Assembly (NCBI GenBank): GCA_947647505.1
Contig: CANSKO010000011.1
Coordinates: 23,566-87,565 of the forward strand
Length of the DNA stretch: 64,000 bases
Direction of reading: 5' to 3'
Source of the DNA: an uncultured Roseburia sp.
GTDB lineage: Bacteria > Bacillota > Clostridia > Lachnospirales > Lachnospiraceae
Shown: piece after piece, positions 43,956 through 52,757 of the stretch
Numbering within the stretch: the stretch's first letter is position 1
How the letters are laid out: each line of letters begins with the position of its first letter
Notes under the pieces: generated by a model
What the model saw: only the letters and a program-made list of their open reading frames with translations
Database searches by the model: none
What the model was told of the DNA's origin: nothing
Made by a program: the position numbers and the translations under genes

Positions 43956-44804
43956 ATGCAAATTTGCGAAGTCGAAACAAAGACGGGAATTACCAGACAA
44001 AACATCCGCTTTTATGAGAAAAAGGGCCTGCTGTGCCCCGGACGAAACGAAGAAAACCACTACCGGGATTACACAGACGACGATGTTGCGCTTCTGCTTC
44101 AGATTAAAATTCTGCGCAGACTGAATCTTCCGATCGAGGACATCCGCCGTATTTTAAATGGAGAAGAAACAGAAAACATTTTGCGCCGTCACTTAGACGA
44201 TCTTGTCAGAAAGCAGACCGAATTGGATGCCGCTATGCAGATGTGCCGCCTTCTGCTTTCGCAAAAGGCAGATTTGAAACATCCAGTGGAAGCGCTTTCC
44301 AGAATGGATGCAATCGAACAAAAAGGAGGTCGTTTTATGGATATTCAAAATGATTACAGAAAAATTTCAGACATCGAACGCAGACAAAGCTTTTCTTTTA
44401 TTCCGGATCAGATCATCATGACGCCGGAAGCCTTTACAGACGCGCTCCTTGCATATGCCAGGGAACGTAACTTAAATCTTACCGTTACAGAACCGGGCAT
44501 GTATCCGAAATTTGAAATAGACGGATTGGAATATGAAGCATATCGAACCGTAGACCATCGTTATACCGCCGTATACTGCAAAGCAACACAACCCGTACCG
44601 TCCGAAGCCCTATACAATGGCGCGAAAAAAAAGAGGCTTTGCATCCTGCGTAACCTGTATCGGATGAAACAGCTTTTTATAATGCCCGCATTTGTCTTTG
44701 CGGTTCTGCTGCTTTGCGGCGTCGGATTTTGGCCCGCCATTTTTTCATCCTTCTTTTTTCTTCTTCTTGCACTCGCGGGCAATATAACGATCCGGAAAAA
44801 ATAA
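43956..44804 (+). CDS. MerR-family regulator with C-terminal membrane domain
   Basis: A 282 aa protein. Residues 1-70 form the MerR winged HTH (CEVETKTGITRQNIRFYEKKGLL), followed by a dimerisation helix to about 125. The C-terminal part (from about 128) is unrelated to known ligand domains and has two hydrophobic segments near the end (about 233-252 and 258-275), suggesting membrane attachment. An in-frame AAGGAGGT (44323-44330) followed 6 nt later by ATG at 44337 could give a separate 155 aa membrane protein. AAAGGAG precedes the main start. The inducing signal is unknown. Confidence 0.85.
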   Translation: MQICEVETKTGITRQNIRFYEKKGLLCPGRNEENHYRDYTDDDVALLLQIKILRRLNLPIEDIRRILNGEETENILRRHLDDLVRKQTELDAAMQMCRLLLSQKADLKHPVEALSRMDAIEQKGGRFMDIQNDYRKISDIERRQSFSFIPDQIIMTPEAFTDALLAYARERNLNLTVTEPGMYPKFEIDGLEYEAYRTVDHRYTAVYCKATQPVPSEALYNGAKKKRLCILRNLYRMKQLFIMPAFVFAVLLLCGVGFWPAIFSSFFFLLLALAGNITIRKK

Positions 44805-44820
44805 CGGCCTGCAAATGCGC

Positions 44821-44958
44821 TTAACCGCAGAACAGGAAATAGCCCAACACCATACAAAGGCAAATCAGTAAAAATCCGATCACCGCGCTTGAAATGATCC
44901 ACATAAGAACCATGCCAAGTCCGATGCAAAAAAGAGAATATCCGATGAGCCGCTTCAT
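44821..44958 (-). CDS. Small two-helix membrane protein (45 aa)
   Basis: On the minus strand ATG at 44958 opens a 45-codon frame starting MKRLIGYSLFCIGLGMVLM and ending at a stop at 44821-44823. Nearly the whole product is hydrophobic, with two likely helices at about 6-20 and 23-43. AAGGTGAG precedes the start. It is convergent with the MerR gene. Its size and hydrophobic pattern support a real small protein, but I recognise no named family. Confidence 0.65.
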   Translation of the reverse strand: MKRLIGYSLFCIGLGMVLMWIISSAVIGFLLICLCMVLGYFLFCG

Positions 44959-44990
44959 TTTCTCACCTTCTTAGCTGTTCTTTTCCATAA

Positions 44991-45024
44991 AAAAAGATGC
45001 ATATATAGTACTATATGCATCTTT
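44991..45024 (-). terminator. Terminator after gerW
   Basis: A long palindrome (AAAGATGCATATA / TATATGCATCTTT) is followed on the minus strand by a run of seven T residues. Confidence 0.8.
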
Positions 45025-45031
45025 CGCCGTT

Positions 45032-45451
45032 TTAGCTCTCTTTTACCGCATCCGAAAGGATGTCCTCCATTTCTTTTCCGGCTGCCGCCCTTGCCGCCGC
45101 ATCCTCCTGCACCGCATTCTTTTTGCCTGTAAACTTATTGACAAAATCCGGCACCATGTCCAGAACCTTCGTAATGCCGTCCTGATTCTTGACATTGACC
45201 AGCTTCGTCGTTCCATTGGAAATCACGAGCACGGCGCTTGGCATTACTTTTCCGCCCATGCCGCCGCCGCCGTTGTTCTGCTCCTTTTTTTCAAATACGC
45301 CGGCCGCCACGCCAAACGAAACGTCCACCAGAGGCAGAATGATCGTATCCCCGATGTGGATCGCCTCTCCCACGACGGTCTTTGACGTAATAAAGCTGTC
45401 CATGCCTTTGAATAAAGATTCTACCGTTGTATGAAATGTATTGTCTCCCAT
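45032..45451 (-). CDS. gerW: GerW/YtfJ-family sporulation protein
   Basis: A 139 aa protein of the GerW family needed for proper spore germination in Bacillus. Visible features are VVGEAIHIGDTIILPLVDVSFG near 26-47, the Gly-rich NNGGGGMGGK and the SAVLVI strand. The C-terminal tail is Ala/Glu-rich. It lies downstream of a DUF2953 gene, a pair commonly found together in spore formers (ytfI-ytfJ in Bacillus). Its presence suggests a sporulating lineage. Confidence 0.9.
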   Translation of the reverse strand: MGDNTFHTTVESLFKGMDSFITSKTVVGEAIHIGDTIILPLVDVSFGVAAGVFEKKEQNNGGGGMGGKVMPSAVLVISNGTTKLVNVKNQDGITKVLDMVPDFVNKFTGKKNAVQEDAAARAAAGKEMEDILSDAVKES

Positions 45452-45487
45452 TGAAAACCTCCTGTTTTTAAATATACAATCGAAAAA

Positions 45488-46309
45488 TCAAACGGCCGCA
45501 GAAGATCCGCCCGGCCGCAGGATGCGATATGCGCGTCGAACGTGTCTGTCCAGCAAAATGCGGATCAGACTGCGCAGAAACGGATAAAATGCGATATGCC
45601 CTTTTATCCTGATCTGTCCTTTTACGTAACATTCTTCCGTCAGAAAATCCGGATATATGGAAACACCGCTTCGATAGAGAAACGGAAACAGGGCAAGCAT
45701 CCCCGTCACCGATCCGGTCATGGCCGGATCTCCTGTGGAAAAAGAAATTTCCGCCTGAATCTCTTTGGGCTTTAAGCGTGATAAAAGGTACACTGTCTCC
45801 CGCCACAGGCGCGCCATCGCTTTTTTGAGGCTTTCCTCTGTCATTTTTTTCCGAAATTCTCCAAATCGCGTCCAAAAGCCCTGCTTTTGCTTCGCCGCGT
45901 GCATAGCCGCTTCCTCCTGTCCCTGCTCCCCGGACGGTTCCTCTTCCTCTGCCTGTCTGTGCTTTTGTTCCTCTGGTTCCTCCGTCTGTACGGTCGCTTT
46001 TTCCGCCGCCGGTTCCGTATCCCCTTTCTGATCCGGGCGCTCTAAACCCTCTTCTTCCTCCTGCGCCTCCTGAAACTCTCTGGAACATCCAAAGATACGA
46101 ATGCGCCACTTTACCTGATGATCCGATACGGAAAACTCCAACCGTAGTATCTGAAAGAGCCACCAAAAATATCCCTGCGCCGCTTTCTTCTCCCCCCATT
46201 CTCCTCTGACCTGATAAAAAATGGGATGAAACAGAAACAAAAGCAGCAAAACCAGCAGCAGAAGAAGTAAAATTCCTGCGATTTTTAAAATAAGAAAAAA
46301 AATACTCAT
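45488..46309 (-). CDS. DUF2953 family membrane protein
   Basis: A 273 aa protein with an N-terminal Leu-rich membrane helix (about 5-30), a Glu/Gln-rich low-complexity segment at about 80-135, and a C-terminal region with EISFSTGDPAMTGSVTG that matches DUF2953 (YtfI-like). The Glu-rich part explains a long open shadow frame on the same strand. It overlaps the previous gene by 4 nt and precedes gerW by 36 nt. Confidence 0.85.
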   Translation of the reverse strand: MSIFFLILKIAGILLLLLLVLLLLFLFHPIFYQVRGEWGEKKAAQGYFWWLFQILRLEFSVSDHQVKWRIRIFGCSREFQEAQEEEEGLERPDQKGDTEPAAEKATVQTEEPEEQKHRQAEEEEPSGEQGQEEAAMHAAKQKQGFWTRFGEFRKKMTEESLKKAMARLWRETVYLLSRLKPKEIQAEISFSTGDPAMTGSVTGMLALFPFLYRSGVSIYPDFLTEECYVKGQIRIKGHIAFYPFLRSLIRILLDRHVRRAYRILRPGGSSAAV

Positions 46310-46632
46310 GCCTCCTGCTTTCCCTGTTGCAGAAAATAACGCCTTACGTCAAACGCACCGGTTGTCCGGTACACATCGCTTACAATCTGTCCGGCCAGCG
46401 CAATTGCCTCATCGTAATTTCCCGCCAGCCCGACGACGTAAAGATGCTTTTTCGGATAATGCTTCTGTAAAAGCTCTCTGGCAGGTATCAGATCCAGAAG
46501 ATTCCGCTCGTTGGAAGCCAGCGTGATCACATATGCGAACATCTGTCCGGCATTGTGCATAATCTTCCATCTGACCTTCCGGTATCTGTGCCGGATGCTC
46601 TCGCCTACATACAAATCCTCATGCCAGTTCAT
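46306..46632 (-). CDS. Hypothetical protein upstream of DUF2953/gerW
   Basis: A 108 aa cytosolic protein starting MNWHEDLYVGESIRHRY. It has alternating strands and helices (MFAYVITLA, HLYVVGLAGNYDEAIALAG) but no recognised catalytic motif. It overlaps the DUF2953 start by 4 nt, so it belongs to the same unit. Function unknown. Confidence 0.75.
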   Translation of the reverse strand: MNWHEDLYVGESIRHRYRKVRWKIMHNAGQMFAYVITLASNERNLLDLIPARELLQKHYPKKHLYVVGLAGNYDEAIALAGQIVSDVYRTTGAFDVRRYFLQQGKQEA

Positions 46633-46656
46633 GAAAAATCATCATCACTCCCGCTG

Positions 46657-47109
46657 TTAAAAATACTTATGACTTCCCCATAAATTACTCTTTCTCAAAT
46701 CCAGATATTCATTATACGCCCGTTCCAGAATCTGCTTCTCATTTGAAAATTTCAACAGATGATACGCTTCATGGAATTTATAATAACCTGAATCCACAAA
46801 ATATTCTTCCCGCTGTGGCTTGCTGTAATAACTGTCGGCCATCATCAAATACCAGTGCACTTCTTTTTCCACCGTATCCTCCGGCACGGTAAACGAGTAC
46901 TGACTTCTGCCGACGTATTTAATGATGGACGCTTTTGCGCCTGTCTCTTCCAACACTTCACGAATGGCCGTCTCCTTATACTCTTCTCCCGGCTCCACCG
47001 TTCCCTTTGGCAGAACCCAGCCTTCGTATTTGTTTCTGTAATTCTTATAAAGCGCCAGAATCTTACCCCGAAAAATTACCACACCACCACAGCTCGTTGC
47101 CTCTATCAT
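46657..47109 (-). CDS. Nudix hydrolase
   Basis: A 150 aa hydrolase of nucleoside diphosphate-linked substrates. The Nudix box is complete: GTVEPGEEYKETA followed by REVLEETGA, at about 36-58. It begins MIEATSCGGVVIF. The CAGGAGG site lies 8 nt before the ATG at 47109, and the longer upstream frame has no support. The substrate cannot be told. Confidence 0.9.
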   Translation of the reverse strand: MIEATSCGGVVIFRGKILALYKNYRNKYEGWVLPKGTVEPGEEYKETAIREVLEETGAKASIIKYVGRSQYSFTVPEDTVEKEVHWYLMMADSYYSKPQREEYFVDSGYYKFHEAYHLLKFSNEKQILERAYNEYLDLRKSNLWGSHKYF

Positions 47110-47147
47110 TGCAATACCTCCTGATGTGGTTTTAAGCTTTGAGAATA

Positions 47148-47176
47148 AGTATACCCCTTTTTGTACATAGTTGCAA
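47148..47176 (-). promoter_or_regulatory. Promoter for the Nudix/gerW unit
   Basis: On the minus strand TTGCAA (47171-47176) and TATACT (47148-47153) with a 17-nt spacer, about 40 nt before the Nudix ATG. Confidence 0.8.
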
Positions 47177-47218
47177 GAATATATTTGACCAGCTTTGCGG
47201 ATGGGCATGAAAAGGCAT

Positions 47219-48655
47219 TTATCTGTAATAAGCGTCGAACACGCTCTTTGCGGCGGGAACGGCATAGGCGCTTCCGCTTCCGGCTTCTTCTACGAGGACG
47301 GCGACTGCAATGTCTTCTTTGTCTTCTCTGTGGGCATAGCCGATAAACCATGCATGGCTTTCGCCTTTCGTCGTGCCAAATTCGGCCGATCCCGTTTTGC
47401 CGCAGGCTTCGTAGCTCATTCCATTCAAACGGGAGGCTGTTCCGCTTTGCACGGTTTCTTTCATGTAATCCTGTAAAATCTGCGCTTCTTCCGGCGTCAT
47501 CAGGCTTCCGTATTCTTTTGGCTCATACTTTTTTACAGAGCCGCCTTCGTGATTTTCGATGGAATCAATGACGTACGGCCGCATCAGCATGCCGTCGTTG
47601 GCGACTGCGCCTGCAATCATAAGCATATGAAGCGGCGTCACAAGCGTTTTTCCCTGTCCGATCGACGTTTCCATGATTTCGCTGACAGAAGACGCTTCAT
47701 GCAGCACAAAGCTGCTTTTGGACGCGTCCAGCTTTTCGGTCGGAAGGCTTCTGTTGAATAAAAGCTCCTTGCAGGTGTCTGCAAACTGCACCGGATCAAG
47801 GGACAGGCCAATGTTTGCAAACGACGTATTGCAGGATTTGATAAACGAACGCTGCAAATCCACGCCTCCATGCACTTCTTTTCCATAACAGCTAAGCTTG
47901 CTGTTGTCTTTTTGAATCGTTCCGCTGCAGGTGTAGCCATAGTCTGCATAATCGTCCGGATGCTCTCTGATGTATTGCAGCGTCGTAATCACCTTGAACG
48001 TGGAGCCGGGCGGATACAGGCCCTGCGCGGCGCGGTTTAACAGCGGAGATTCCCCGTTTTCATCCGCCACAATGTTATCCCATTCCTGCGTTACCGTATT
48101 TGGGTTGAAATCCGGCTTTGATACCATTGCAAGGATGCGGCCGGTAGACGGCTCCATGACGACGACGGCGCCCTTGTATGCGCCAAGCGCCTGGTACGCC
48201 GCGTTTTGCAGCGACAGATTCAGCGTCGTGATTACATTATCGCCAACGCTCTTTTCCTCCGTCACCTGATGCATCGTCTTTTCCAGAAAAAATGTACTGG
48301 AACGCAGCAGATTGAAATTCGCCCAGGATTCCACGCCGGAACGCCCATATTCCTTCGTCGCATAGCCGATCACATGTGAAAACAGATTTTCATACGGATA
48401 GCTGCGCGTTTCCGTTCCATCCGCATTTGTTTTCGTTTCCGCCAGGACTTCTTTCTCCGCCGTATAAATCTTCCCCCGCAGAATCGACTTCTCGAAATTC
48501 TCCTGCCTGGCGTTATAGGGATTGTTGATAAATTCTTCACTTTTTGCGACCTGAAAATAGACGAAGTAACCCATCGTGCACAAAAACAGGCCGATAAAGC
48601 AGTAGGCAATCACCGCAAATTCACGGTTGTTCACGGATTTTCGTCTGTTGTCCAT
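47219..48655 (-). CDS. Class B penicillin-binding protein (PbpA/FtsI-like)
   Basis: A 478 aa DD-transpeptidase with an N-terminal membrane anchor (about 13-33) and a short pedestal. Catalytic motifs are STFK in GLYPPGSTFKV, SCN in FIKSCNTSFAN, and KTGS in ACGKTGSAEFG. The short pedestal resembles PbpA-type enzymes that pair with a SEDS protein. It overlaps the end of the FtsW-like gene by 35 nt, a tight coupling. GGAGGG precedes the ATG. Confidence 0.93.
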   Translation of the reverse strand: MDNRRKSVNNREFAVIAYCFIGLFLCTMGYFVYFQVAKSEEFINNPYNARQENFEKSILRGKIYTAEKEVLAETKTNADGTETRSYPYENLFSHVIGYATKEYGRSGVESWANFNLLRSSTFFLEKTMHQVTEEKSVGDNVITTLNLSLQNAAYQALGAYKGAVVVMEPSTGRILAMVSKPDFNPNTVTQEWDNIVADENGESPLLNRAAQGLYPPGSTFKVITTLQYIREHPDDYADYGYTCSGTIQKDNSKLSCYGKEVHGGVDLQRSFIKSCNTSFANIGLSLDPVQFADTCKELLFNRSLPTEKLDASKSSFVLHEASSVSEIMETSIGQGKTLVTPLHMLMIAGAVANDGMLMRPYVIDSIENHEGGSVKKYEPKEYGSLMTPEEAQILQDYMKETVQSGTASRLNGMSYEACGKTGSAEFGTTKGESHAWFIGYAHREDKEDIAVAVLVEEAGSGSAYAVPAAKSVFDAYYR

Positions 48656-49967
48656 TCTGCCCTCCTTCTCGTTTCCTTAAAATATAAAACCCCTGAATAA
48701 TGGCAAAAATAATGATCGTGCCAAGCAGAGAGCTTCCCCCGTAGCTGATCAGCGGCAGCGTCACGCCGGTCGACGGGATAAATTTAATTACGCCGCCAAT
48801 CGTAAGAAATACCTGAAATCCATACGTCGTGCCAAGCCCGAGCGCGACCAGCTTGTAAAAGCCGTCTTTTAACTGCATTGCAATGTTTAGAAACATTAGA
48901 AAGCAGCTCATGCAGACCATAATCAGGCAAAGCGCGAAAATGCCGCCCATTTCTTCCGCAATCGCGGAAAACACGACGTCCTGCTCGACCTTCGGAATCT
49001 TTTCCGGCATCCCCTGATATAAGCCAAGTCCAAACCAGCCGCCCGTCCCAATCGCAAACAGCGACTGGCAGACCTGATACCCCTCCTTATCAATGACGCT
49101 AAGCGGATCCTTCCATGCTACGACGCGCACGCGCACATGCGCAAACAGCCGATAGGCGATCATGGAAGCGATGGAGCCGCAGCCCAGCCCGCCGATAAAA
49201 TAGAACGGGTTTGCCGTCGCCACATACAGCATCACGAGATAAACGACAAAGAAAATCAACGCGCCTCCCAGATCTTTGGAAAAGACAAGAAGGATCACGT
49301 GCGCGGCCGCAAGGACCGTCGTAAGCGCAACCTGCCGGAAAGACTTAGACGCATGCAGCATGCCGGCGACAAAGCATACGAATATGATTTTGACAAATTC
49401 CGAAGGCTGGACGGCAATTCCAAAAAACGTAAACGACAGCTTTGCGCCGTAGCTTTTTGCGCCCAGCACGGCCACGACCGCCAGCGCAAGAAGCCCCGCC
49501 GCCGCGTAGAGAAAAGCCAGCTTTCGCGCAAATCGGATTTTTTGAATCAGGTAAGGTATCATAAGCCCTAAAATCATCGATCCAACGGCAATCGTAAACT
49601 GCCGGATCGCTTTTTCAAACGACAGCCTGGTTAAAATCAGAAAGCCGATCGCCATCAGCATGCACATATTATTGACAAGAAGCTGCGCCGCTTCCTCATA
49701 CAGCAATTTGTAACTGCTGATGATAATCAGGAAAAAGACAACCTGCGCCGCGTAAAACAGCAGGATCTTTTGATTTTCCGTCTGATCGAATAACACCAGA
49801 TATCCGTCCAGATGCAGCAGAAACATCAGAAGGCTCTGTCTGCGAAAGATCGCCTCCTGCTTCTCTTTGTTTTTATGTGAAAACACGGAAAAGCATTCCC
49901 ATGTATACAGTGCAAAAAACAAAAGCATCAGATATTTGGACACTTCACAAAATATACTGTTCATCAT
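48621..49967 (-). CDS. SEDS-family protein (FtsW/RodA/SpoVE)
   Basis: A 448 aa polytopic peptidoglycan glycosyltransferase, the second SEDS protein in the window. Motifs include FGIAVQPSEFVKI, SKDLGGALIFF and PSTGVTLPLISYGGSS. The N-terminus has extra helices compared with RodA at 3431. Together with the overlapping PBP it forms a polymerase/transpeptidase pair, for division, sporulation or elongation; which one is not decidable here. Either Met at 49967 or 49964 may start it. Confidence 0.92.
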   Translation of the reverse strand: MMNSIFCEVSKYLMLLFFALYTWECFSVFSHKNKEKQEAIFRRQSLLMFLLHLDGYLVLFDQTENQKILLFYAAQVVFFLIIISSYKLLYEEAAQLLVNNMCMLMAIGFLILTRLSFEKAIRQFTIAVGSMILGLMIPYLIQKIRFARKLAFLYAAAGLLALAVVAVLGAKSYGAKLSFTFFGIAVQPSEFVKIIFVCFVAGMLHASKSFRQVALTTVLAAAHVILLVFSKDLGGALIFFVVYLVMLYVATANPFYFIGGLGCGSIASMIAYRLFAHVRVRVVAWKDPLSVIDKEGYQVCQSLFAIGTGGWFGLGLYQGMPEKIPKVEQDVVFSAIAEEMGGIFALCLIMVCMSCFLMFLNIAMQLKDGFYKLVALGLGTTYGFQVFLTIGGVIKFIPSTGVTLPLISYGGSSLLGTIIIFAIIQGFYILRKREGGQNGQQTKIREQP

Positions 49968-49972
49968 TTCCC

Positions 49973-52123
49973 CTATTCTACGCCCCTTTTATAATGTCCA
50001 TAGGTCATCTGCGTCTTTTCCTGCGGCGGCAAAGCCAGCGCTTCCAGTACGGTTTTCACCTGCGCGCCGGATTCTGTCGTAAACGCCAGCCGGGCGGAGG
50101 CTATGCCTAAAGAACGAAGCTCCTCCAAAACAGAAAACAGATGCAGCGGCACGGAATTATAAATGACATTATAACATGCGTTACAATCATTTTTTACAGG
50201 AAATGAAATTCCATACCTGTCCTTTATGGCATGCCATTCTGTCACATGGTCGCATTGCCTTACATTTTTTTTCAGGCACTGCGCGCTTGTCATCAACGGA
50301 AGACGGCCATAAAGCAGCATCTCACTGCCTACATTGCTTCTGCGCTTAAGTTCCGCCCTGTTTAATTCCAGAGGAACGGTATCGCCGCCGATTCCATAGG
50401 AAAGAAACGCCTGTCTGCTTTGATTGGACCATGTATACAGATTATGATCCAGACGCATCCGCGCCGGCTTTATGCCTTCCTGCAATAAAAATCCCAGCGC
50501 GTCGTAGCTTTTTACGAGAAATCCATCGACGGGAAGATTCTGCACGATAGCATGGTAAAACGCCGCCATAGAACCGCGAAACAGGACAGGGAGGATATAA
50601 AAAAGCTGCTTGCCCGCCGCCTTCGTCTTCTTGTGCAGCGCCGCAAGCTTTTCTACGGTATCCGCTCTGGCAAAAACGCCGCTGTCAACATACAGACGCG
50701 CAATGGCTTTCTCCTGTAAAAGCGGCGCGATCTGCTCTTCTTTTTCTGCCGAAGCCGTCAGAAAAAATGGTTCTTTTCCAGACGCGCGCGCAGGCGCCGC
50801 CGCTTCGTTCTCCTCCTGCTCTGGCGCGCTTCTGCGAAAACGGCTCAGATATTGCTCCGTTACGGCGTCAAGCGCCTGGCGGCGCAGCGCGTTGATCTCT
50901 GTCATAGAAAGAAACAGTCCGTCCTCCAGCTCTATTTCAAGCGTTTCAAATGCAAACGGCGTGTTCCCCGTCTTGTGTAGCTTCTGCCGCAGCACGTCCT
51001 TCGTTACGGGACGGCTCTGCGCGATCCTTGGGACAGCCCCAAGTACGGTTGCCGAAACATCAAGGAACGTCACCGTCAGCGCTGTCGGCAGATCTTTTTT
51101 TACCTGCAAGCGCCCCCAAACGCCCTGCTTTTTTTCCGCTGGCAGCGCATCCTGTGACGCGTCGCTCTTTTCATGACTGGGCTTGACAAACGTAATCATA
51201 TCGGGACCGTTTCTTTTCGTATAGTAGCCCGTTGTAAAACCGCTGCGGCTGCCGAGGGAAAGCAGTCTTTTCCAGTCGTCTTCCTCCACGTGATAGCCTT
51301 CTTTTCCGCCCTTTTGATACAAATCCATATACTTTCGGTAAATCGCAACGACGCCCGCGGCATACTGCGTCTGCTTCATCCTGCCTTCGATCTTAAAGGA
51401 AGATATGCCGCTCTCAAAAAGCGCGGGCAGCAAATCAATGGCGCAGAGGTCTTTGGGACTGAGCGGATACGCCTGCGCTTTCCGGCTCACGTTCTCTCCG
51501 TTTGCATCCACTACCGCATACGGCAGTCTGCAGGGCTGCGCGCAGCGTCCGCGGTTGCCGCTTCTTTTGCCCAGCATGCTCGAAAACAGGCATTGCCCGG
51601 AACAGCTGTAACAGAGCGCGCCATGCACAAAGCCCTCCAGCTCGATCGCCGCCTCGTCTCTGATCGTGCGAATTTCAGACAGCGAAAGCTCTCTCGAAAG
51701 CACGATACGGGAAGCGCCGGCCTGTTTCAGAAACGCCGCGCCCGCCGCGCCCATCACTGCCATCTGCGTGCTTGTATGTATGGGTAGATCCGGAAACTGC
51801 CGTTTGATCAGCGAGAGCACGCCAAAATCCTGCACGATAACCGCATCCAGTCCCTGTTCATAAAATGGCAGCAGGTACGCCGGCAGCGCCTCGTTGATCT
51901 CCTCTTCTTTCAGCAGCGTATTCACCGTCAAAAAAAGCTTTTTCCCGTGCAGATGCCCAAAATCAATCGCCTCCATGATTTCTTCCCGATTCAGATTTTT
52001 CGCATGCGCCCTTGCCCCAAATACGGGTCCGCCAAAATACACGGCGTCCGCGCCCGCCAAAATGACCGCCTTTAACGTTTCCAGACTGCCCGCCGGAGCC
52101 AGAAGCTCCATGTTTCGTGTCAT
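49973..52123 (-). CDS. Peptidase U32 family protein
   Basis: A 716 aa protein. The N-terminal U32 domain (about 3-300) has ELLAPAGSLETLKAVILAGADAVYFGG and the Cys-rich segments GALCYSCSGQC and GRCAQPCRLPY, which in RlhA-type relatives hold an iron-sulfur cluster. A DUF3656-type middle and C-terminal part follows with DHNLYTWS and CYNVIYNSVP. It is probably an rRNA or tRNA hydroxylation factor rather than a protease; that is inference from relatives. ATG at 52123 has GGGAGGAAAAG upstream. Confidence 0.88.
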   Translation of the reverse strand: MTRNMELLAPAGSLETLKAVILAGADAVYFGGPVFGARAHAKNLNREEIMEAIDFGHLHGKKLFLTVNTLLKEEEINEALPAYLLPFYEQGLDAVIVQDFGVLSLIKRQFPDLPIHTSTQMAVMGAAGAAFLKQAGASRIVLSRELSLSEIRTIRDEAAIELEGFVHGALCYSCSGQCLFSSMLGKRSGNRGRCAQPCRLPYAVVDANGENVSRKAQAYPLSPKDLCAIDLLPALFESGISSFKIEGRMKQTQYAAGVVAIYRKYMDLYQKGGKEGYHVEEDDWKRLLSLGSRSGFTTGYYTKRNGPDMITFVKPSHEKSDASQDALPAEKKQGVWGRLQVKKDLPTALTVTFLDVSATVLGAVPRIAQSRPVTKDVLRQKLHKTGNTPFAFETLEIELEDGLFLSMTEINALRRQALDAVTEQYLSRFRRSAPEQEENEAAAPARASGKEPFFLTASAEKEEQIAPLLQEKAIARLYVDSGVFARADTVEKLAALHKKTKAAGKQLFYILPVLFRGSMAAFYHAIVQNLPVDGFLVKSYDALGFLLQEGIKPARMRLDHNLYTWSNQSRQAFLSYGIGGDTVPLELNRAELKRRSNVGSEMLLYGRLPLMTSAQCLKKNVRQCDHVTEWHAIKDRYGISFPVKNDCNACYNVIYNSVPLHLFSVLEELRSLGIASARLAFTTESGAQVKTVLEALALPPQEKTQMTYGHYKRGVE

Positions 52124-52171
52124 GCCTTTTCCTCCCAAACACAGAAAAAGGGAACGAAGCATCGTCCCCCT

Positions 52172-52690
52172 CTATTTCTTTTTTGATTTTTTGCCATCGG
52201 ACGCCGCCACGCCAGCCGGCGTCTCTTTGTCCGTTCCTGTCTGTCCGTTCCCGTCCGCATCATCGGAATTACTCTCTTTTTCACCCAGCAGCGCATCCTC
52301 CAGCGCCGTCTCCAGTCTGGTCTTTTGCAGCAGCAGCTCCTTCCCCTGTATTTCCAGCTCGCGCATCGTCTTCTCGTTCGTCTCCGCCTTGATCTGCTCT
52401 GCAATCAGCTCATGCTTGAGGTCATAAATCTCTTTTTCTTTCATCTCCAGATCCTGTTCCAGCTTCTCCACCCGGTCTCTTGCCTTGAAAAAATCATCCG
52501 CAATGTTTAACTCCACCAGAACCGCTTTCATATCCACCGGAAAACGGCGAATCTCTTCCATATCGTTGAATTCATTTATCTTATTGTTGATATAAGCCGC
52601 TACGCGCTGCAAGTACTCTTCTCCTTCGTATCCGCTCAGCGTATACATCTTACCACCAATAATCACTTCCGCACTGGACTTTGATGACAT
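52172..52690 (-). CDS. zapA: Cell division protein ZapA-like
   Basis: A 172 aa FtsZ-associated bundling factor. The N-terminal ZapA globular domain (about 1-85) has EVIIGGKMYTLSGYEGEEYLQRVAAYIN. A long coiled coil spans about 80-140, and the C-terminal tail is polar and Lys-rich. The coiled coil is longer than in E. coli ZapA. ATG at 52690 is chosen because AAGGGGGAA precedes it. Confidence 0.88.
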   Translation of the reverse strand: MSSKSSAEVIIGGKMYTLSGYEGEEYLQRVAAYINNKINEFNDMEEIRRFPVDMKAVLVELNIADDFFKARDRVEKLEQDLEMKEKEIYDLKHELIAEQIKAETNEKTMRELEIQGKELLLQKTRLETALEDALLGEKESNSDDADGNGQTGTDKETPAGVAASDGKKSKKK

Positions 52691-52721
52691 ACGTGTTTCC
52701 CCCTTGGTCTGACTTCGTTCC

Positions 52722-52751
52722 ATTATAGCATAGTCCCAAACGAAAACGCAA
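52722..52751 (-). promoter_or_regulatory. Internal promoter before zapA
   Basis: On the minus strand TTGCGT (52746-52751) and extended -10 TGCTATAAT (52722-52730) with an 18-nt spacer. It could transcribe zapA, U32, ftsW-like and PBP genes separately from the ruv genes. Confidence 0.65.
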
Positions 52752-52757
52752 GCTTCT

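Noticed and set aside
45468..46199. Long 243 aa open frame on the minus strand, rich in Gly and Arg
   Set aside because: It is the alternate frame of the Glu/Gln-rich DUF2953 gene, caused by its low-complexity GAA/GAG/CAG run; no ribosome site or protein-like pattern.
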